Positions 33,186 to 41,691 of a DNA stretch of 64,000 bases are shown here, in pieces. The notes below the pieces were generated by a model. The model searched no databases. It saw only the letters and a list, made by a program, of their open reading frames with translations, and was not told where the DNA came from. The first letter of the stretch is position 1; every line of letters starts with the position of its first letter. This DNA comes from CBDIDH01 sp965277595 (GTDB taxonomy: Bacteria; Planctomycetota; Planctomycetia; Isosphaerales; Isosphaeraceae). Both the position numbers and the translations under genes were made by a program. The stretch is taken from contig CBDIDH010000002.1 in NCBI GenBank assembly GCA_965277595.1, positions 558,001 through 622,000 on the forward strand, written 5' to 3'.

Positions 33186-35012
33186 ATGCGTCCAGCTTAT
33201 TCACGACGCGTCCGGGCCGTCGCGGCCCTGGCGGCGTTCAGCGTCCTGGCGATCGGCCTCGCCGGCGCGGGGGGTTCCCGAAAAAATCGCGACAAGGCAG
33301 ACCCGCCCAAGCTTGAAGAAGCGGTCGGCGACCTCGCCTTCATTCAGGCGCATACCGGAACGAAGCTGGAAGGCGTCGGCCTGGTCATCGGCCTTGAAAA
33401 CACCGGGGTTGATCCGCCCCCTTCCTATTACCGCCAGAAGCTGCTCGACGAGATGAAGAAGGCCGGGATCGAAAACGGCAACGCCTGGCTCCGCGATTCC
33501 CGGGTGGCGATGGTGATCGTTCGGATGGAGATTCCGGCCGGTGTGAGCACCAGCGACCGGCTCGACGCCACGGTCGAGGTTCCTCCTGGCGGAGGGACCA
33601 AAAGCCTTGTCGGCGGCCGACTTCTGGAATGTCGGCTCCGCGAGGTCATGGTTCTCGGCGGCACGCCCAAGGAAGGGCCCGAGGCGGCAACGGTGCTCGG
33701 CCCGGTGATGACCGGCAGTGAGTCCGACCCCAAGAATCTCAAGATCGGGCGCATTCTCGGCGGTGGTCGGGTCAAGAAGGAGATCCCCTTCCAGCTGATC
33801 CTGAACGACAACCGCAAGAGCGGCCGGATTGCCAAACTGGTCGAGACTGTCTTGAATCAGCGGTTCCCGCAAACCCGAGGCGTCGACCAGAAAGGCTCTG
33901 CGCTGGCCAAGACCGACCAGTTCCTTGAGCTCAAGGTTCCCCCAGCTTATCACCATAACCAGGACCGCTTCTTCCGGGTCGTCAAGCTCTTGCCAATGAT
34001 CGACAGCCCGGCCTTGCACATCGCCCGGACCGAAGCCTGGCAAAAAGAACTGCTTGACCCGAGAACCACGGGAATGGCGGCGCTCCGGCTCGAAGGGCTC
34101 GGCGTCACGGCCGACGATGCGCTGAAGACGGGCCTGACCAGCCCCAATGCCCAGGTCCGATTCTTCGCGGCCGAGGCTCTCGCCTACCTCGGCGATGCCT
34201 CCGGCGCTGACGAACTGGCCAGGGCGGCGATCGAAACCCCGGTCTTCCGGTCATACGCCCTCACGGCCCTCGCCTCGACCGACCAGTCCGCGGCGCACAT
34301 GAAGCTCCGCAAGCTGATGGACGAGTCCGACGTCGAGCTGCGTTACGGTGCCTTCAACGCTCTGAGAACTCTCGCGGGCGATGACCCATTCCTGGGCCAG
34401 GTTCGCGTTCTCGAAGACCCGAGAGAAGCCGAGGACGAGGAAGGGACCGACTCGATGGCCGTGGCCCTGACTCGGTCCACCAACCGAACCCGACGCCCCG
34501 ACCCCTTCTCGCTCTACATGGTTGACTGCGACGGCCCACCAATGGTCCACGTCGCGCGAACCCGGCGGTGCGAGGTTGTTGTCTTCGGTCGCGGACAGAA
34601 GTTGCTGACGCCAGTCGTCCTGGGCACGGGGCCGCTACTGCTCAACGCGGCGGCTGATGACGACACGCTCCAGATCAGCAAGATCGTTCCTGGAAAAACG
34701 AGCGAGAGCGACTCCAAGGTGAGTTCGTCCCTCGAACTGGGAGACGTCCTCCGGCAGATTGCGTCGCTGGGCGCGAACTATCCAGAGATCGTGACGATCC
34801 TTCAATCCGCCTCGCGGCAAAAAAATCTCGCGGGGCCTCTGGTTGTCGATGCCCTGCCTGGAAACAGCCCGCTCTACATCGAGGCGGAACTCCTGGGCAA
34901 GGACACGACCGCGAAGAAAGACGACGGGCTAAAGAAAGCTGGTTTCGAGAAAGAGAAATCGAAGTCGAAACGCAAAAGCTTTCTGGGTCGACTCTTCGGA
35001 TCAGGTTCCTAA
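33186..35012 (+). CDS. Large FlgI-like (P-ring protein-like) exported protein
   Basis: The 608-aa precursor has a signal peptide (VAALAAFSVLAIGLAGAGG). Residues about 40-290 resemble flagellar P-ring protein FlgI: VGDLAFIQAHTGTKLEGVGLVIGLENTG, RDSRVAMVIVRMEIPAGVSTSDRLDATVEV and KIGRILGGGRV. The middle (about 290-420) is a HEAT-like helical repeat region (MAALRLEGLGVTADDALKTGL, VRFFAAEALAYLGD), followed by a unique C-terminal domain and a basic tail (KSKRKSFLGRLFGSG). FlgI itself is about 370 aa. No flagellar gene is adjacent, so a non-flagellar ring or envelope role is possible. ATG 33186 has AAGGAGG 8 nt upstream. A strong terminator follows. Confidence 0.75.
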   Translation: MRPAYSRRVRAVAALAAFSVLAIGLAGAGGSRKNRDKADPPKLEEAVGDLAFIQAHTGTKLEGVGLVIGLENTGVDPPPSYYRQKLLDEMKKAGIENGNAWLRDSRVAMVIVRMEIPAGVSTSDRLDATVEVPPGGGTKSLVGGRLLECRLREVMVLGGTPKEGPEAATVLGPVMTGSESDPKNLKIGRILGGGRVKKEIPFQLILNDNRKSGRIAKLVETVLNQRFPQTRGVDQKGSALAKTDQFLELKVPPAYHHNQDRFFRVVKLLPMIDSPALHIARTEAWQKELLDPRTTGMAALRLEGLGVTADDALKTGLTSPNAQVRFFAAEALAYLGDASGADELARAAIETPVFRSYALTALASTDQSAAHMKLRKLMDESDVELRYGAFNALRTLAGDDPFLGQVRVLEDPREAEDEEGTDSMAVALTRSTNRTRRPDPFSLYMVDCDGPPMVHVARTRRCEVVVFGRGQKLLTPVVLGTGPLLLNAAADDDTLQISKIVPGKTSESDSKVSSSLELGDVLRQIASLGANYPEIVTILQSASRQKNLAGPLVVDALPGNSPLYIEAELLGKDTTAKKDDGLKKAGFEKEKSKSKRKSFLGRLFGSGS

Positions 35013-35021
35013 CGATTGAAA

Positions 35022-35068
35022 GCCCGCCGCGGCAGTCGAGATTCGTCGGCGAATCTCGATTGCCGGGC
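35022..35068 (+). terminator. Hairpin terminator of the FlgI-like gene
   Basis: GGCAGTCGAGATTCG, TCGG loop, CGAATCTCGATTGCC, extended by GCCCG/CGGGC, begins 10 nt after the TAA stop. It is a long, nearly perfect stem without a T run. Confidence 0.7.
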
Positions 35069-35624
35069 ATCGATCTTGCGAACGAAAGCGATCTCACCTC
35101 AACTCAGAGCAAGTTTCACCCACCCCATTCCGCCGACGATTTTGAGCCCGCCTGACCGGGCCGACCGGCCCGATTCGGTTAGAACGACGATCTAGTCCTG
35201 ACCCATCTTAAAGTCCCACGCCGCGTTGTTCGAAAATTAGTCTTGACGGTCAGGTCCGCTACGGCAAGGAGGCGAGCGAGACCCCTCGGGTTGCCCCTCG
35301 ACCGGGCGACCCTCGCCAACTCGGCGGGGGGATCTTCGTGTCCCGACGTACCGGGATCGGGGCGGATGCCTCGGTTTCGGTCGCGACCCGATCGGCAGTC
35401 CTTGACGTATTTTCTGTTGAGGCCACTGTCGACGGATCGCGAGGCGGGACAAGGAAGGGGTCGGAGCGTCCTGAAAAGCTGCCGTCTCTCGCGGTGGGCT
35501 CGCCGATTCGATCGGCTTTTTCGCCGCTGAGCCGGGACTGTCACCGCGCCGACTATGGGTCAAACCGGAGGGGTGAGGAAACCTCCGAGGTCTCGCACCG
35601 AACAGGGCGAGTGGAGTCCTCGAA
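35069..35624. other. Gene-free stretch, 556 bp
   Basis: No protein-like frame. TTGACG occurs at 35243 and 35401 but without a -10 at proper spacing. Part of this is probably the long leader of the HTH-receiver gene. Confidence 0.35.
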
Positions 35625-36200
35625 ATGAAAAAAGTGTTCACAACCGGTCAGGTCGCGAAGATTTGCAAGGTCGCGCCCCGGACCGTCAGCAAGTGGTTCG
35701 ATTCGGGCCGCTTGCGTGGATATCGCATCCCCGGCTCTCAGGACCGGCGTATTCCCCGAGAACATCTGCTGCGCTTCCTCAAGGAGCACGGCATGCCGCT
35801 CGGGGATCTGGAAGCCGAGGTTTATCATAAAATCCTGGTCGTGGGGGCGGATGCCCCACTGCTTGGCTCGCTGAAGGATAATCTCCGCGAGGGAGACGAC
35901 TTCCGGATCGAGACGGCCGCCTCGGGTTTCGAGGCGGGCATCCGCGCCGAGAGTTTCCATCCCGACTGCATCGTCATTGATCTGGCCGTCGGCCGGATCG
36001 AGGCCGGGCAGATCGCCCAGAACCTTCGCAAGAGCCAGGACCATCAGAGCACGATCCTCGTGGCTTTGACCAGCGACGAACCCGGCGAGGAGCTTTACGC
36101 GCTGGGGTTCAACGACGCCTTCAAGAAGCCGTTCGACGGCGCCCTGCTCGCCGAGCGGGTCCGCCGCCTGATCTCGCAGAAGAAGGCCGACGAACCCTGA
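35625..36200 (+). CDS. Excisionase/MerR-type HTH fused to a receiver domain
   Basis: The 191-aa protein has an N-terminal DNA-binding helix-turn-helix of the excisionase family (FTTGQVAKICKVAPRTVSKWFDSGRLRGYRIPGSQDRRIPREHLLRFL, residues 5-52). A receiver-like domain follows (about 68-185) with the likely phospho-acceptor Asp119 in CIVIDLAVG and conserved Lys168 in FKKPFD. The order HTH then receiver is the reverse of most response regulators. No histidine kinase is adjacent. It is probably an orphan transcriptional regulator. A terminator follows at 36263. Confidence 0.8.
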   Translation: MKKVFTTGQVAKICKVAPRTVSKWFDSGRLRGYRIPGSQDRRIPREHLLRFLKEHGMPLGDLEAEVYHKILVVGADAPLLGSLKDNLREGDDFRIETAASGFEAGIRAESFHPDCIVIDLAVGRIEAGQIAQNLRKSQDHQSTILVALTSDEPGEELYALGFNDAFKKPFDGALLAERVRRLISQKKADEP

Positions 36201-36262
36201 TGCGGACCTGACCGTCCCCCTCGCCGATTTTGGTCCGCCACGACCCGAATCGCGCGAACTGC

Positions 36263-36316
36263 ACGAGCCCGAGGCTCGTCCCGGCCTTCTGCCGGGACGG
36301 ACCCCGGGCTCGTTTT
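36263..36316 (+). terminator. Intrinsic-type terminator after the HTH-receiver gene
   Basis: Nested stems: ACGAGCCC with GGGCTCGT outside, and CGTCCCGGC-CTTCT-GCCGGGACG inside, followed by TTTT. It is 63 nt after the stop codon. Confidence 0.8.
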
Positions 36317-36327
36317 CCGTTTGGGGG

Positions 36328-36437
36328 AAGGTCAAAGGTCAGAGGGCAAAGGGCAAAGGGCAAACGGCAAAGGGCAATGAGGGCTCGACAAATTTTGCCC
36401 TCTGCCCTCTGCCCTCTGCCCTCTGCCCTCTGACCTT
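36328..36437. repeat. Palindrome of GGGCAAA/TGCCCTC heptad repeats
   Basis: The left arm starts AAGGTCAAAGGTCAGAGGGC and carries several GGGCAAA units. The right arm carries about six TGCCCTC units and ends CTGACCTT. The arms are mutually complementary around a short AT-rich centre. It is related in layout to the repeat at 50727-50864 and to the cores of the TA-flanked elements. Confidence 0.7.
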
Positions 36438-36511
36438 CAGAATATGTTGGCCGTGTCCGCTCGTCGATCGAGCGATTCGTTCCCTGGCCAGTGGTGCTCG
36501 TGAAAAGCCTC

Positions 36512-37957
36512 TCAGGCGAGGATCTCATGAATCACCCGACCTCCGTTCACGGTCAATTTCTCGTCGCGGCCGTCGTGCGGGAAAGTTAAACGCTTGTGGT
36601 CGAGCCCGAGCAGGTGCAGCCAGGTGGCGTGCAAGTCGTGGACGTGAACCTTGTTCTCGACGGCGCGGAGTCCGAATTCGTCGGTCGACCCGTAGGTGAG
36701 GCCCGGCTTCGTGCCGCCGCCGGCCATGACCATGCTGAAGCCGTAAGGATTGTGGTCTCGTCCATCGGATTTCTCGGACATCGGAGTCCGGCCGAACTCA
36801 CCCCCCCAGATGACGAGGGTGTCGTCAAGCAACCCTCGACGTTTGAGATCGAGGATCAGGGCGGCAAAGGGTTGGTCACTCCGGGCACAGAGTTTGGAGT
36901 GGTTCCCTTCGATGTCGCGATGCGCGTCCCACTGACTGCCTGACCCGCAATAAAGCTGGACGAACCGGACTCCGCGCTCGACCAGCCTGCGGGCGCGAAG
37001 GCACATGGCGCCGAAGTCGCGGCAGCGCGGGTTGTCGAGACCGTAAAGCCGTTTCGTCTCGGCGGTTTCGGCGTTCAGGTCAACGGCCTCGGGCGCCGTG
37101 GATTGCATCCGATAGGCAAGCTCATACGCGGCGACCCGAGCCGAGAGCCGCGAATCGTCGATTCGAGGTTCGGCGTGGCGGCGGTCGAGATCGGCGATCA
37201 AGGCGAGCTTGGCGCGCTGCTGGGCATCGGAAACGCCGCCGGGGGGATCGAGGTAGAGGATCGGGGCGCCATCTTTTCGAAAGGCGGTGCCTTGAAAGGT
37301 GGCCGGGAGCCAGGCGTTTCCCCAGTTCCTCGGCCCGCCGACCGGCTCCCCCGCGTCGTTCATGACGACGAACGCGGGAAGGTCCTGATTCTCGGTGCCA
37401 AGGCCGTAAGTCACCCAGGCGCCGAGGCTTGGGCGTCCCGCGAGGATACTCCCCGTGTTCATCTGGCAGACGCTGCCGACATGATTCACACCATCGGCCC
37501 AGCACGACCGGATCAGGGTCAGGTCGTCGGCAACCTGGGCAACGTGCGGGTACCAGTCGGAGACCCAGAGACCGCTCTCGCCTTCCTGGGCGAACTTGCG
37601 TCGGCTGGCGAGCAGTGTGTTGCCGCCGACACCCATCGGCGTGAAGACCTTTCCAAAGCTCGGCGGCAGGGGTTTGCCCGCCTGCCGGGTCAGCTCGGGC
37701 TTGGGGTCGAAGAGGTCGAGATGGCTCGGCCCCCCTTCCATGAAGAGGAAGATGCAACTCTTCGCCTTCGCGGGATGATGCGTCCCTCGCGCCGCGAGCG
37801 GCTGGAGCGGATCAATTTCCGGCATCTCCCCGCGCGCCGCGGAGTTCACACCCTCATTTGCCAGCATCGCCGCGAGCGCGAGGCCGCCGAATCCAAATCC
37901 CGCGCGTTGCAGAAAGTCGCGGCGAGAGGTCGGCCAGACGACGTGAGGAATCTTCAT
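36512..37957 (-). CDS. DUF1501 domain-containing protein, Tat-exported
   Basis: The 481-aa protein starts with a twin-arginine signal (TSRRDFLQRAGFGFGGLALAAML). It has the DUF1501 hallmarks SCIFLFMEGGPSHLDLFDPKP, HVGSVCQMNTGSIL, WGGEFGRTPM and DGRDHNPYGFSMVMAGGG. The fold is related to sulfatases/alkaline phosphatases. In planctomycetes these genes are usually paired with a PSD1 (DUF1549/DUF1553) gene and act at the envelope, probably in complex carbohydrate breakdown. Here the PSD1 partner lies upstream on the same strand, but two small foreign-looking genes separate them. Confidence 0.92.
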   Translation of the reverse strand: MKIPHVVWPTSRRDFLQRAGFGFGGLALAAMLANEGVNSAARGEMPEIDPLQPLAARGTHHPAKAKSCIFLFMEGGPSHLDLFDPKPELTRQAGKPLPPSFGKVFTPMGVGGNTLLASRRKFAQEGESGLWVSDWYPHVAQVADDLTLIRSCWADGVNHVGSVCQMNTGSILAGRPSLGAWVTYGLGTENQDLPAFVVMNDAGEPVGGPRNWGNAWLPATFQGTAFRKDGAPILYLDPPGGVSDAQQRAKLALIADLDRRHAEPRIDDSRLSARVAAYELAYRMQSTAPEAVDLNAETAETKRLYGLDNPRCRDFGAMCLRARRLVERGVRFVQLYCGSGSQWDAHRDIEGNHSKLCARSDQPFAALILDLKRRGLLDDTLVIWGGEFGRTPMSEKSDGRDHNPYGFSMVMAGGGTKPGLTYGSTDEFGLRAVENKVHVHDLHATWLHLLGLDHKRLTFPHDGRDEKLTVNGGRVIHEILA

Positions 37958-37986
37958 GTGGCATCCTCTGCTGGCGGGTCATGCTG

Positions 37987-38331
37987 TTATTTTTTTTTGA
38001 GACTATCAATCACGGAATCAATGATTTGATCAATCTTCAGCGCGGACTGACGGGCTTTCTCGAAGAGTTTGGCGGCAATTTCATATTGCGCATTGTCATG
38101 ACTTCTAAAGAAAATTTCGAGTTCGAGTAGTTTGCCCGCCAATGATCGCAATTCAACGGAATATTGAAAATGGTCATCAACATCCTCATCTTCGCGAGCC
38201 ACAATTATTTTTACTGTATCCAGATCGACACGAAATGCGTCATCTTCGGTTGCTTCGTTCCAATGAATGCGTCCCTCGGATGTGGCCTCGAGAAGGTTTT
38301 CCATAAGTTGAACTAATTTTTCGCTTGCCAT
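37987..38331 (-). CDS. Hypothetical protein of an AT-rich two-gene cassette
   Basis: A 114-aa acidic, mostly helical protein (EKLVQLMENLLEATSEGRIHW; KLFEKARQSALKIDQIIDSVI) with a central beta part (FRVDLDTVKIIVAREDEDVDDHFQYSVELRS). No family is recognised. Base composition is much AT-richer than neighbouring genes. It lies 3 bp after the 3' end of the partner gene, so both form one transcriptional unit. Confidence 0.65.
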   Translation of the reverse strand: MASEKLVQLMENLLEATSEGRIHWNEATEDDAFRVDLDTVKIIVAREDEDVDDHFQYSVELRSLAGKLLELEIFFRSHDNAQYEIAAKLFEKARQSALKIDQIIDSVIDSLKKK

Positions 38332-38334
38332 CAG

Positions 38335-38860
38335 TTACACCTCAAAAGGTTGATTGCGAAGCCTGCCGAGAATCTTACCTAAATGGATAATAATCTCATG
38401 TAACTGCTTACTTCTTTTTTCAGATAGCCCTCTATGGGATTTTTGCTCGTCGATTTCGGTTTCTTTGGATCTCATTTTATTAATATAAATTATTAGTGTT
38501 CCGAGAAAGTCGACGGCTTTCACAATAGAATCCTTTTCTATCGATAAGATCGCATGGTGCTCTTGAATTATCACCAGGATCGACCTGGCTTCGTCGCTTT
38601 GGTGAATTGCCTCCTTCCAATGCAACTCTCTACAGGCCGAATCGATCGCCCTAACATGCTGAAGTCCGGTCGAGATATCATCAATAAGCAATTGCGCACG
38701 GAGTCTTTGAACCGCTTCCCGGGCAGACTTCTGAGCCTCTTCCGCGGCCCGTTTCGCCTTGCGGACACCGATGAATTGTAACAACAAATCCGAAAAAAGT
38801 CACTAACAGCCCGACGACACTCGCGATATCCCCGTAGTGCTCGGCGAGATACGTTTTCAA
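38335..38860 (-). pseudogene. Membrane-anchored coiled-coil protein gene with a single-base frameshift
   Basis: The main frame (38335-38787) encodes a helical, coiled-coil-rich protein (GVRKAKRAAEEAQKSAREAV...). Just upstream, in another frame from TTG 38860, the sequence reads LKTYLAEHYGDIASVVGLLV followed by TFFGFVVTI. This is a typical N-terminal membrane segment that should precede IGVRKAKR. Removing one base near 38773 joins the two parts into one protein of about 174 aa. Either the gene is frameshifted, translation shifts or restarts at 38787, or the base is a sequencing error. AT-rich composition suggests horizontal acquisition. Function unknown. Confidence 0.65.
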
Positions 38861-38913
38861 CGTGACCTACCCGAAATTCTTATGGGTTCGCGAATTATCG
38901 CGCGAGTTTGTCC

Positions 38914-41208
38914 TTAATCGACGAACACGAACTCATTCAGATTCAAAAGGGCATGGCAGTAATCCACGAGCGCCGCGGCCTGAACGGGGCTGTAGCCATC
39001 GGGCGTGGGCGTGGGGAGGTCGAGACCTTTCGGGTCGCCGGCGCGGGAGCTAAGGAGCGCGGCCTGGTCTTCAAGGAAGGTCAGGCCGCGAGAACGCTCA
39101 ACGGGCTGAGGGGCTCGGCTGAAGGCGAGGCGATAGGCGAGCGAGACGACCGACGCGGGGTCGTTGCGGTCCTCGACCGAAAGGGTCGTCAGAAGACGAC
39201 CGGCCAGAGCGCGAGCCTGAGAAAGGACAAGGTCGGAGTTTAACAGCATGAGCGCCTGAGGAGCGTTGACGGTCACGTTGCGCTCGGGGCAGGTCGTGTT
39301 TGTGTCGGGAGCGTCGAAGGCTTCAAAAAGGGGATATTTGAGGTTTCGGCGCACGAAGACGTAGATGCTCCGGCGGTTGCGATCCGACGCGGAGGCGGAA
39401 CGGGTCCAGCCGCCGCGCGTTTCCATGCCGGGGGGAAGGTCGGGAAAGACGCTCGGGCCGCCGAGGCGATCGACAAGCTGACCGGAAACCGCCAGCAAGG
39501 CGTCGCGCACCGCCTCGCCTTCGAGCCGACGTCGTGGCATCCGGGAAACGAGCGTGTTGTCCGGGTCGTTCTCAAGCGCCTCAGGCGTCGGTGTGCTGGA
39601 TTGCCGGTAGGTCGCGCTGGTGACCATCAACCGATGAAGGGCCTTGAGGCTCCAGTTCTCGCGGACGAATTCGGTGGCGAGCCAGTCGAGAAGCTCGGGA
39701 TGGCTGGGCTCGGCCCCCTGGGTGCCGAAGTCGCTCGGCGTGGCGACGATTCCACGCCCGAAGTGGTTTTGCCAGACTCGGTTGACCATGACTCGCGCTG
39801 TTCGCGGATGATCGGGACGCGCCAGCCAGGCGGCGAGAGCCTTGCGGCGTCCAGTCGACTGGAACGTCGGCTCGGGCTGGAAGGGGGGCAAGACCCCTTG
39901 AAAAATTGAAGGGAAACCGGGTCCTACCTCGTCACCGGGCGACGCGAAGTTGCCCTTGAAAAACATGTGGACAGCCGGCGCGGTCGGGCCTGTGTCGGCC
40001 ATTCCGCTGGCGGTGGGAGGTGGGGGAGGGAGGCTATCGGTTAGCCCTTTCAAGGTGCCGCCAAGGTCGATCCAGACCCGACGATCGGGCTCGGTTAGGG
40101 CTGATTCCATCGCGCGGGGCGGGACGGTTAACTCCTTGCGATATTTGGCGAGAAGATCTTCCTGCGCGGCGGTTCGTTCCTCGGTGGCGGTGGCCACGGC
40201 CTTGCGGACCTCGGCGGGGAGTTTGTTGAGCGTTTCCTTGAGCAGCGGCGCGAGGTAGGGGCGTTCAATCGCCGAGACATGGGTGCGAAGACGGTCGATC
40301 CGGGCCTGGTATTCGGCCTCAACGGAGGAGCGAACGGCCAGTTCGAACAGAGGGACGAGCGGCCGGTCGTCCTTGACCTCGGTTGCGGCGAAAAGAGCCT
40401 GGAACCGGTAATAGTCTTTCTGGCTGATCGGGTCAAATTTGTGGTCGTGGCATCGGGCGCAGGCAAGGGTCATCCCGAGAACCACCGACGTCGTCGTGTC
40501 GGTCACGTCGTCGAGCATGAGCTGATGGTTCAGGCCGGGAACCTTGTTGTTGTCTTCAAAGGGGAAGTTGCGGTTGAACCCGGTCGCGATGAAGGCGTCG
40601 GGATCGCTGGGCGCAACCTCATCGCCGGCAACCTGATACGCAAGAAAGCGGTCGTACGGCAGGTCGGCGTTGACTGCCTTGACGACCCAATCGCGATAAC
40701 GCCAGGCGGTCGGCCGGGTCAGATCGCTCTTGAACCCATCGCTCTCGGCGAAGCGCGCCAGATCCAGCCAGAAGCGTGCCCAGCGCTCGCCGTACTGGCT
40801 GGATTCGAGAAGCCGGTCGACAAGGCGTTCATAAGCGTCGGGCCGGGTGTCTCGCAAAAAGGCGTCCACCTCATCAGGTGTCGGCGGCAGACCGGTCAGG
40901 TCGAACCGGAGTCGGCGAATCAGGGTGGCGCGCGGAGCCTCGGGCGCCGGGGTCAGATCGTTCGCCTCGATCGCCGCGAGGATGAAGGCATCGACGGAGT
41001 TACGGACCCAGCCCGGGTTCTTGACCTCGGGAAGCGGGGGACGCTTCGGGGGAAGGTACGACCAGTGCGACTGTTGCTCGGCCGTCCAGATTGGCTCGGT
41101 AGGAGAGGCGGCGGGAGCCGGATTCGTGACGAAGAGGAAGCCAGCCGCGGCGAGAACCAAGGCTCGCGCGAGGGTGGTGGCCCCCGGTAAAAGGCGGGGT
41201 TTTCCCAT
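38914..41208 (-). CDS. PSD1-type DUF1549/DUF1553 domain-containing protein
   Basis: The 764-aa exported protein has a signal peptide (LARALVLAAAGFLFVTNPAPAA). DUF1549 follows (SVDAFILAAIEANDLTPAPEAPRATLIRRLRFDLTGLPPTP through the TTTSVVLGMTLACARCHDHKFDP block, with a CxxCH haem-like motif CARCH), then DUF1553 (RRKALAAWLARPDHPRTARVMVNRVWQNHFGRGIVATPSDFG ... YVFVRRNLKYPLFEAFD). These planctomycete proteins are thought to act with DUF1501 partners. ATG 41208 opens the signal peptide; GTG 41307 would add 33 residues without support. Confidence 0.9.
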   Translation of the reverse strand: MGKPRLLPGATTLARALVLAAAGFLFVTNPAPAASPTEPIWTAEQQSHWSYLPPKRPPLPEVKNPGWVRNSVDAFILAAIEANDLTPAPEAPRATLIRRLRFDLTGLPPTPDEVDAFLRDTRPDAYERLVDRLLESSQYGERWARFWLDLARFAESDGFKSDLTRPTAWRYRDWVVKAVNADLPYDRFLAYQVAGDEVAPSDPDAFIATGFNRNFPFEDNNKVPGLNHQLMLDDVTDTTTSVVLGMTLACARCHDHKFDPISQKDYYRFQALFAATEVKDDRPLVPLFELAVRSSVEAEYQARIDRLRTHVSAIERPYLAPLLKETLNKLPAEVRKAVATATEERTAAQEDLLAKYRKELTVPPRAMESALTEPDRRVWIDLGGTLKGLTDSLPPPPPTASGMADTGPTAPAVHMFFKGNFASPGDEVGPGFPSIFQGVLPPFQPEPTFQSTGRRKALAAWLARPDHPRTARVMVNRVWQNHFGRGIVATPSDFGTQGAEPSHPELLDWLATEFVRENWSLKALHRLMVTSATYRQSSTPTPEALENDPDNTLVSRMPRRRLEGEAVRDALLAVSGQLVDRLGGPSVFPDLPPGMETRGGWTRSASASDRNRRSIYVFVRRNLKYPLFEAFDAPDTNTTCPERNVTVNAPQALMLLNSDLVLSQARALAGRLLTTLSVEDRNDPASVVSLAYRLAFSRAPQPVERSRGLTFLEDQAALLSSRAGDPKGLDLPTPTPDGYSPVQAAALVDYCHALLNLNEFVFVD

Positions 41209-41691
41209 CAGCCAATCCCCCAAGTTTTCCGGGTTGAACGCGCTCGGACGGTCGGCAAAGAAGGCGGGAGGAACGTGGACCGGCAGGTCCGAGCTGTCAG
41301 CAGGCACCGGTTCAAAGATGGATTTTACCGGATCATCGCCGCCGATTCATCTCAATTTCGTCGATTTCTATCCATATCCTCAGGTTCTGGCTTTACAAAG
41401 GCAAAAACGCGACACATCACACCATAATTCGCTACTTAATCCCAGAATCGCTTTAAAAATGCTCAATTTCCCCAGAGCGCCCAACCGATAAAGTCAACTG
41501 GAGTGTTCGAGTCTTCGGGATCGTTGGATTCCCAAGGATTGAAGGTGCTCCGCCGGCTCTCGTCTTCCGATCGGCGAGGGCTGGTAAGGGTTTGGGTGCA
41601 AGCAGCTTGAGACGACACCTGGAACGCGGCAGGGCTTGATGGGCATCGGCTGATTGAGCGGGCGGCGTTCCGACTGGGGAGCGTGCCGACG
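41209..41691. other. Divergent intergenic region, 483 bp
   Basis: An AT-rich tract at about 41325-41480 probably contains promoters for the PSD1 gene and the membrane-protein gene. No consensus pair is clear. No gene is seen; open frames on both strands lack protein-like features. Confidence 0.4.

Noticed and set aside
36340..36437. CRISPR or coding interpretation of the GGGCAAA/TGCCCTC repeats
   Set aside because: Contiguous heptads in inverted arms, no spacers, period not divisible by three.
40279..41190. Long plus-strand frames opposite the PSD1 gene
   Set aside because: Shadow frames; the minus-strand gene has DUF1549/DUF1553 motifs and a signal peptide.
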